DNA of 64,000 nucleotides, from the NCBI GenBank assembly GCA_028583415.1, contig CM053269.1, positions 44,368,388-44,432,387 on the forward strand, in the 5' to 3' direction. Source of the stretch: Protea cynaroides. Its lineage: Eukaryota > Streptophyta > Magnoliopsida > Proteales > Proteaceae. Shown in pieces: positions 57,059 through 64,000 of the stretch; the stretch's first letter is position 1, and each line of letters starts with the position of its first letter. A program made the position numbers and the translations under genes. The notes beneath the pieces are model-generated. The model was not told the DNA's origin. It searched no databases and was given only the letters and a program-made list of their open reading frames with translations.

Positions 57059-59703
57059 ATGGTTGCGTTGGGCCGATTCGTCTTCTTAAATTCCCCATTT
57101 TATCATCACTCTCTCCCGGCTCTGCGAACGCCGGTACTGTCTTTCCCATTTTGCCCTTCTAAATCGGGCAAATTCACGGACCTGTACCGCCTAAAGTACT
57201 TGAAGCTTGTCTCCACCTCTTTCTCCTGCTCGTCTTTGCTGTCATCATCATCCACAATGGAAGCTCCTCCGGAAGGTTACAGGAGAAATGTGGGCCTCTG
57301 TCTCATCAATCCTTCTAATAAGGTTTGATCATTTGGGATTTCCGATTTTCTCTTTTGATTCCTTTCTGGATTCCTGATATTTTATATGTGGATTCATTTA
57401 TTTTGTAGATCTTTGCTGCCTCAAGGCTTGATATTCCGGGCGCTTGGCAAATGCCGCAGGTGATTTCTGTCACTACTTCGCACTGATGAGATTTATGTCT
57501 TTATAATTCTTCAGCTAAACTTAATTTTTTTTGACCTTTCGTTTATTGAAAGGAGGTAACATTACTGGAATCCATGAATTATATCTGGTCGGAGTTTTCC
57601 ATTAGTTTTCAGAGATGATTATTGGAATTACGAACTCGGAATTTCTGTAGAAATAGTTCAATTAGTTAGTTGTGGTGAAAATTTCAGACTCGTGAGACCT
57701 TTGGGGGAGGGCAAGGACAATGAGTTTAACGTCCTCTTACTTGGAATTTCATCAGTCTGTCACAAGTTCTGCGGATGATTAGAGTAGTTTAGCAGGTTCC
57801 TGTAGATGTCAGATTTGCACTTTGCACTCTCCGGAAAAGCACTCAACTTGCTAAGCAAGGAAGCAGCAGTGGGATAGGATTAGTATCTCCACCATAATTG
57901 GGGCGGCGTAGTTACCAACTCATCTAAGTAGTAATGGTGATCAGTCGCAATTCTCGAATACCGGGGTTCTCATCAACACATTACCTGATGGTAACCTCGT
58001 ATTTGGTGTTGTTTATGGGATTGTTTGGGATTCGTTTTGATTTATGGTGGAATATCATCTGCTGGTAGTTTTATCGTATAGAACCTGAACTCTGAAAGGT
58101 GGCCTTTTTTTCTATAAGAAAATATCAAATATTAAAATCTTTTTAATCAATACGGCAATAATCATTACATATTAAAAAAAAAATATAACAATACACGTCC
58201 TGGTGTTGCCATCAAAGAACTGGTGGACTGCAATATACTGAGAAAAAGAGAAATCTTGTTATTTCTTTTGATCAACTAGAACCCTATTCTTATTATTCTT
58301 TTAAAAGTGAGTTGACAGTTCTGACCATTATTCTTTTCTGTTTTTCATCTCATTATGTGCAGTACTCCTTTTTTTTTTTTTTTTTTGAAGATTTCTCATC
58401 ATTTTTTTATCCTTTCCACATTGGTTCTGTATAGGGTGGTGTTGACGAGGGTGAAGATCCAAAAAATGCAGCTATCAGAGAATTGAGAGAAGAAACGGGA
58501 GTTACTTCCGTTGAAGTTCTTGCAGAGGTTTGATTAATATTTGTTTAATACATTTATAAGCATTCAAAAAAAAAAAATTGTCTATACATTGCATCATTAG
58601 TTATTTGTGAGAAATTTCCTGGCTCTGTTGCCCTAGTGTTGCATAACTGCATTCAAGGATACATGGATGAATTTTTTGGGTGGATGAGTAAACCATTAGC
58701 GGACAAATCTGCTCCAGACAAACTAAGAGATTCTTCTATTAAGATTTTTGAGCTTCTTGGCTATTCTCTTGATACTTGTCAAGGAATTTGGGTTGGCTGT
58801 ATCTCTACTCATAGTTCTTGAGAAAAGAGAAGTTCTAAGAAATAGACAGACCATGGAATAAGTTAGGATTTCCATTCTTTATTTTACTTCGGAACAAACA
58901 AAGCCATTAATTACTTTATTACTACAGAAGGGTTTATATTTATTTTTTTCTCTCTTTGATAGGATGGTTTATTGAGAGAAATTAGGAGTAAATACTGTAC
59001 CATGGTTGAGGGAACTGAGAAACTGGAAACAGAAAACTAAACGAACAGAACAATAGAAGGTGAGAAGTGTGAGAACATTAGCCCAGAAACACGATACTAG
59101 TCATTGCTAGAATGAGAAGTACAAAGAAGACAGACCCCAGGCAAGTACTCATTAGTTGCATCTCCAAGGGCCATTAGGGATCACATCCACCTAATGAATA
59201 GCTGAAATACCCACACAAAAAGCTGTTTCACATCCAGGATGAACAGCTACTGTAAATGCATAGCTATTGTGATGAACATTTCTGTGAGCAAGTCATCAAT
59301 CTCATTCTCCTTGGGGTTCATGTACTATCAAACCTACCATTAGCACCTTCAATTTTTCTTAGCATCAGGATTCTTTCAGGTTTTCTTATTCCCCAGTTGT
59401 AATTCAGATAAACTGTATTAAATAAGTCTCTGGAATCAAGTATGCTCCCGATGGTGAGGAGCAAGACCGTTAATAATTGTGTCAGATACTATCATTCTTG
59501 ATTCTGAAGATTCATTTGAGAAGCAATGTGAAGGGAAGAAGCAGAACAACTAAAACCTCTAATGGTAATGATGTTATCTCATTGAGGCTTCCAAGGGGCA
59601 GAAATGTAGCAAGGCAAATGAACAGGAAGCTGTAGCTTCTCCTAAAGGTTCATTTTCTTTCTTTATCCTTGTGCGGGTGGGCGGGCGCATGCGTGTGTGG
59701 GTG

Positions 59704-59741
<38 letters not shown>

Positions 59742-62700
59742 GGGGGACAAAAGGAAAGAAATAATCTAAATAAATAAACTTCTGAGCTCTAGAGCTAAAT
59801 CTTCGAAGACAATTGCTTGAAAGAGTGTAGAACTAAGGTGGATATATGGAAAGCTTAATTAAATTAAGAGAAAATTACACGTACTACCCTTAGACTATGG
59901 ACTAATTACATCTACCACCCACTAGTTTCTAACTATCACACGTACCCATAGTTGTCAAGGCGACACATAGGCCTCTGAGCGGTCAAATAGGGGCTAGGCG
60001 ATTCATCGCCTTGTGTGGTCGCCTAGGCATTCACCTTGGAAACCCTAAAGGCCTAGGCGGTCGCCTTGTTGTCGATGTGTAGGTAAATCATTAATTAAAT
60101 GGAAAATTTCACTAACCTCTTAAGATTTCTGCTTACCCGCATTTCAACTCTCCCCCATTATCAACCACACGTTGTTAAGTTCCCTAATGGAAAAGGTGAA
60201 AAGAGTTTTTTTAACCTTATACTAAAAACCAGTCCAAAAGTACATTATAGTCTTCCTCTTGCCCTCTTGTTTCTTACTTGTATGCTATTATGTTCTAACT
60301 TCTTAGTTTATTGATTTATGTTTTTTTGTTTTTTATAAATATGCTTTTGTATGTCCTATAGTTTATCGATTATTTATTGGTTTTCTCATATTAATTAGGT
60401 TATGCCTTAAATGTTGATTCTTTATGTTGCATACTGCATATATATAAACATTAATATAGCATTGATATTTTAGAAATAAAAAAAAGAAATACACCGGAAA
60501 CGCCTTGGTTGCCTAGCCTAAGATGGCCTCAAACACCTAGGGTCGCCTTGACAAATATGCACGTACCACCTCTAATTTCAAAAACGTGTAACAAGAAGGC
60601 CCACTCCATTAACAAATTTTTGTTAGATGATGATGTCAGCTCATACTGAAAAATTTACGTACAATACTACCCTTAATGGAAGTTCAAATGTTTTACTCTT
60701 AATGAAACTTAATGTTTTTAACCTAGAATTCGTAAACCCTCGATTTTGCTATGACGGAGCAGAGTCTCCCAGAAAAACCAGAGAGTGATTAAATGACGGC
60801 TAAAACTCAGAATCAAATGGTTCAGAAGTTTCTTCGAACAGTCCTGGTTCCAGAAAAAATGGGAACACTGCCTGAGATATTTGGTTGCTGTTTTTTCTTT
60901 TCTTTTTTCTGATTCGTATCTCTTAGTGGAAACAAATTCAGCCAGTGAGAGTGAATTTCTTTGAGTCTCTGTTCCATTGTGATTGTTATTTCTTAGGGTT
61001 TCTTGAATAGTTTATATTAAACTTTCGATTCCTCTTTTTAGGATTATTCATAGTTCAATTTGTTTCAAAAACCGAATTCCAGGTTTTCTTAAGCCTTCGA
61101 AACATTTTCAATTCAGTGCAATTAGTTTCGTTTTCACCATCTCTGTCACAATTCTTCCACAGTATCCAATTATGGGTTTTATGGATTGCGGCGAATCGGC
61201 GATCCTGAAGCTGTGGAAACAGACCAAAGATTTATCGACATAATAAAACCCTAATAGAAGATAAAAACCAAAGAGACAAGAAAAATGCTCAGAACTTCTT
61301 AGAGGGTTGTGTTGCTGTCACTGACTTGACTCCGAAGAGACTCGTCTTCGGTACACAATATATTCTTCATCACTGCGTAAACATGATAAGGAAGATAAGC
61401 TGAGAGGATTCGAAATCGTAAATACACAAGAAGCTTTGAAGCCAAAGAAGGAAGAAGAAGCGATGAGATCAAAAGAAAAGAGATAGGAGCTTGAGGTGAT
61501 GCAGTATTGCAGTGAGGTTCAGTTACTACACGCCCACACTATTTATTGATGATGAGAGGCAGAGAGAAACCCTAGACCCTAAATCTCGGTGTGGCCTTCT
61601 GCGACTCAGATCTTTTAGAACTGATGGAAAGAGTGGTTCTTGACACAGAACTAATGCAGTAATGCAGTATTGCAGTGAGGTTCAATTCTCCTGCTGTTGC
61701 TGGTAGGTGGGAGGCCTTCTAAAGAGCATAATGCTGTACACTGATCGCTCGCCACTTGTTTTCCGAGAGAAGGCGATTCTTTGGGAGCAGTTTGGCGGCT
61801 TCATTAGGGAGAACGACATCCGAATCTCTCCTGGTGGTGATGATTCGGGATATCTGATGGAGGATTTTGCAGGTTGAAAACACGGAGGCAAGATCCGATG
61901 GTGGCAGCCATGGAAATATAAGCTCTGCGCATTGAAAGAGGATACAAGGGTAAAACTGCCTTTTAATTTTTTGGGTTTCCACCATCAGTTAAATGGGAGC
62001 GGGTATAATTGTCAAGAACTACTGGGTGGTGGGCTAAGTTTTTGTGAGGTTTTCTTCTGTAATGGACGAATTCTATAAGCCCGAGTATAAGGGGACCAAG
62101 TCCTCTGCGATTTTTGGTGTTAGCTTCTAGTTTCTATTTTCTGTTTTCTAGAAGTTTAGGCAAGATAGAGAGTTTCTATTTTCAGATTCCTTGGTTCTCA
62201 TGCCTAAAAATTTAGGGAAGTTTCTAAATATGAGTTGTGCTTGGAAATAGAAGGTTTAGGTGTTAGACTATAACTAAGTGGCCTGTCAGCTATGTAGTAC
62301 ATGAGAATTAAAGGGTTGGAGGATAGTAATTGATTAATTGTTGTGGTAAAATTCCCAGGGTCACAGCTCGGTTGATTATTCTTCTTGGTTGCTATTATCC
62401 TGAATTCTCTGCATATCTCTCTCTTCAGCTCTGTCTCGTTTATTGGTTCTTGAATTTCTAATTCTGTAGATCAATTGCAGCCCCATTCCAACAGCTGTGG
62501 ATACCCTGTTTTCAGCCATATTTCCAGCCATCTACAAATCTCCATAACTCTCTCTCACCAGACCAGTTTGCCTTCATACTTTACCCAACATCCTTACCAA
62601 TCCCCCTCAAGTCCATCCTTAAAACCTTAGTTCCAGACCTGTTTTTACACACTACGAGAAATCACTTCTGTGCTGTTCGATATTATCAAAACAGTAATCG

Positions 62701-63437
62701 CACCCTTGAAATCTCAGAAGATTTCTGAAATATTTTGGGCTCTGATTCAACATATTTGGAGCATGGTTCGAGGAAGAGGAATCGGCATGAACCCTTAAAA
62801 AAACCCAATTCTTTGAATCAAGAATCAAACTGAATCGAGAATCGGATTCAGCTGATCCCAATCCGATTTGACCGGAATCGGCAATCCAATTCTGATCAGA
62901 ACCGGCAATCCAAGTTCGATCTAATTGGCAATTGAATTTCGATCTAATTGGCAATCCGATTTTGATCAGAATTGGCGATCCAATTCTAATTCCTAAAACC
63001 ATGATTTGGAGGGCCACTCAATTCTAATTTGGAGGCCAACATATCAGCCTATAGAGACATCATTTTCTGCTAAATCTGTCCTGTGCTACCTCCGGTTTTA
63101 TTTCCCCCATTTTAGCCCTAATTCCTTAGTTTAGGGTTTGGTTTTTGTGCGCTGCCATCAGGTAACCTCAGCCTTCTGGTAAAGAAGGAAATGGGGTTTA
63201 ATTAATTATTGCTTCCTATTTCATGCCTTAAATGTGAACTTCTTTTACAGCTTTTTACCCTTCCATAATTTCAAATGATATTTGAGCTCCTTAATTTGTT
63301 GGAAGATACCTGAATTGAATGTACATTGAATTTCTCATTCAGGTTCCATATTGGTTGACTTATGATTTTCCACTGGAGGTAAGAGAAAAAATTAATCGTC
63401 AATGGGGATCAGACTGGAAAGGTCAAGCGCAGAAGTG
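57059..63437 (+). CDS. Plastid-type Nudix hydrolase (NUDT26/27-like), 3' end beyond the window
   Basis: The Arabidopsis relatives NUDT26/27 hydrolyse diadenosine tetraphosphate and ppGpp-type nucleotides in plastids. Exons seen: 57059-57322, 57409-57459, 58435-58527, 63343-63437, all GT-AG and in phase. The last visible exon ends in AAGTG|GTAAGC and the rest lies past base 64000. The first ATG at 57059 begins MVALGRFVFLNSPFYHHSLP. A Ser/Leu-rich segment of about 65 residues, probably a transit peptide, precedes MEAPPEGYRRNVGLCLINPS. The Nudix box GGVDEGEDPKNAAIRELREE then TGV is complete with all catalytic Glu residues. Later come VPYWLTYDFPLEV and WGSDWKGQAQKW, diagnostic of this subgroup. 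An alternative start at 57257 would remove the transit peptide. Intron 4 is 4.8 kb and holds several transposons. Confidence 0.9.
59675..59746 (+). repeat. (TG)n microsatellite in Nudix intron 4
   Basis: GTGTGTGTG tract of about 35 bases, preceded by an interrupted GCG/GTG region and followed by a short G run. Confidence 0.9.
59947..60559. mobile_element. hAT-like MITE with exact 8-bp target duplication CACGTACC
   Basis: 613 bp. The terminal inverted repeats CATAGTTGTCAAGGCGAC and (right end, inverted) CATATTTGTCAAGGCGAC differ at one base. Identical CACGTACC at 59939-59946 and 60560-60567. Inner GCCTAGGCG motifs are repeated (GGTCGCCTAGGC, GGCCTAGGCGGTCGCC). An 8-bp duplication fits the hAT superfamily. 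It is noncoding. Confidence 0.9.
61815..61934 (-). pseudogene. Captured fragment of an SUVR3-like histone methyltransferase gene
   Basis: The minus strand reads QCAELIFPWLPPSDLASVFS then TCKILHQISRIITTRRDSDV. This matches the N-terminal segment of plant SUVR3 (family pattern QCAEL.LPWL.P.ELASVS.TCK.L..IS..LT..RS.D). Only this N-terminal piece is present. There is no pre-SET or SET domain, and the sequence after DSDV diverges. It lies on the strand opposite to the host Nudix gene, inside a probable Mutator-like element, so it is best read as transduplication rather than a gene. Confidence 0.7.
62057..63342. other. Remainder of Nudix intron 4, no gene
   Basis: At 62820-63000 a GATC/AATCGG-rich tract repeats phrases such as AATTGGCAATCCGATTTTGAT about four times with variation (unit about 30-40 bp). 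The open frame here is a by-product. Otherwise AT-rich intronic DNA ending at the TTCAG acceptor at 63342. Confidence 0.45.
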
Positions 63438-64000
63438 GTAAGCATGTCCAGTTGCTTGTATAATTTTGGCTGCTTTCATATTTGAACTCATTGCAATTCG
63501 TTTGATATTTAATAATACTCCTTTGTTCCTTGCTAATAACAAATTTATTAGAGAGGAAAAGAATGAAGGCATAAGAAAGGGACCATTTCACCACCCACAA
63601 CAAAAAACAAACATGAAAACACCTCACAAAGGAGAACTATCAACAATTCAAGGTCTGGCCCTAAAAAATCCTTGCTTCAAGGTGTCAAGGCCAGTATGAC
63701 TGCCTTCTCATCCAACTCAACCAACCTCTCACAGTGATAAGAGTCTCCCACTACCATGAAGTTATGAATGCTAAGTGAGAGCAATGCCAGTCCATATTGA
63801 ATGAATTTCCCTATGCCCTTTTTCATTTGTTCTAAAAGGGGTCAGATGACTAGTTGACTCTACCCACAAGATGTGGTTTGGCTTTTGGTGGTGCTAACTT
63901 CTGTATCAGTTGTGATGTTCATGATGTGAATTTTGTTAGTTCATATTTCATGATTTAACGTGCCAAGCTACCTGGAATTGCGAAGTTTTGTTAGGAGGAT
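63438..64000 (+). other. Start of Nudix intron 5, runs off the edge
   Basis: Begins with the donor GTAAGC after the AAGTG exon end. The next exon, starting with the third base of the Trp codon and continuing as YLLK/FLLKF-type sequence in relatives, is not present before base 64000. Confidence 0.6.

Larger units (their letters stand above)
59868..62056. mobile_element. Probable Mutator-like (Pack-MULE) element in Nudix intron 4
   Basis: The left terminal region (GAGAAAATTACACGTACTAC, then a CATTAACAAATTTTTGTTAGATG and TACTACCCTTAATGG block) parallels the left part of the element at 40931-42791. The right region (GGTAAAACTGCC, CATCAGTTAA, GGTGGTGGGCTAAG, GAGGTTTTCTTC) parallels that element's right part. 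The ends pair only weakly and no target duplication is resolved, so borders are approximate. It contains a nested hAT-like element (59947-60559) and a captured SUVR3-like fragment (61934-61815). Confidence 0.5.

Noticed and set aside
56643..57162. Proline/glycine-rich frames on both strands
   Set aside because: They are generated by the C/G homopolymers and the start region of the Nudix gene in other frames.
62652..63017. 121-residue open frame on the minus strand
   Set aside because: It is made by a degenerate 30-40 bp repeat (AATTGGCAATCC-type units) within an intron, giving a repetitive peptide without homology.

Overview
This is nuclear DNA of a flowering plant. It is AT-rich, with GT-AG introns up to about 4.8 kb, plant-specific gene families (a CCT-domain pseudo-response regulator, a plant NEK kinase, a plastid-type Nudix hydrolase), plant transposon ends (CACTA, Mutator, hAT, Tourist, Au-type SINE, LTR) and a plastid 16S rRNA fragment. 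Nothing I can see fixes the species.

Four host genes are supported. (1) A circadian PRR7/PRR37-type pseudo-response regulator lies on + at 8527-17210, with eight coding exons and 764 residues. It has an exact evening element about 180 bp upstream of its ATG. Intron 6 holds an Au-type SINE and a coding-less LTR retroelement. (2) A NEK5/NEK6-type kinase lies on - at 28132-19789, with fourteen coding exons and 1244 residues. Its long tail carries tandem 76- and 59-residue repeats. (3) An intronless gene for a plant-specific protein with a PB1-like N-terminus lies on - at 54682-53906. (4) A plastid-targeted Nudix hydrolase (NUDT26/27 type) lies on + from 57059 and runs off the right edge. It has a 4.8-kb fourth intron full of transposons.

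The rest is mostly transposon-derived. From 1 to 4880 there is an open stretch at the edge, one isolated uridine kinase exon and about 1.4 kb of subterminal repeats ending in a CACTA terminus. From 4881 to 8500 there is a solo LTR with perfect target duplication and several fold-back elements. From 28.2 to 53.8 kb there is a mosaic of nested elements: Mutator-like elements with 9-10 bp duplications (29421-30956, 34575-35333, 48620-49606, probably 40931-42791), a 2.9-kb hAT-like element (46839-49714), a decayed LINE (39345-40831), a plastid rRNA fragment (51674-51768) and many copies of a short GC-rich fold-back family. Two Mutator-like elements appear to carry host gene fragments: a bromodomain/MYB-like protein fragment at 30.3-30.5 kb and an SUVR3-like N-terminus at 61.8-61.9 kb, the second inside the Nudix intron.

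The genes do not form a functional unit. I see no new enzymatic or defence system. The most interesting material is the transposon mosaic with captured exons, the fold-back family and the repeat-expanded kinase tail.
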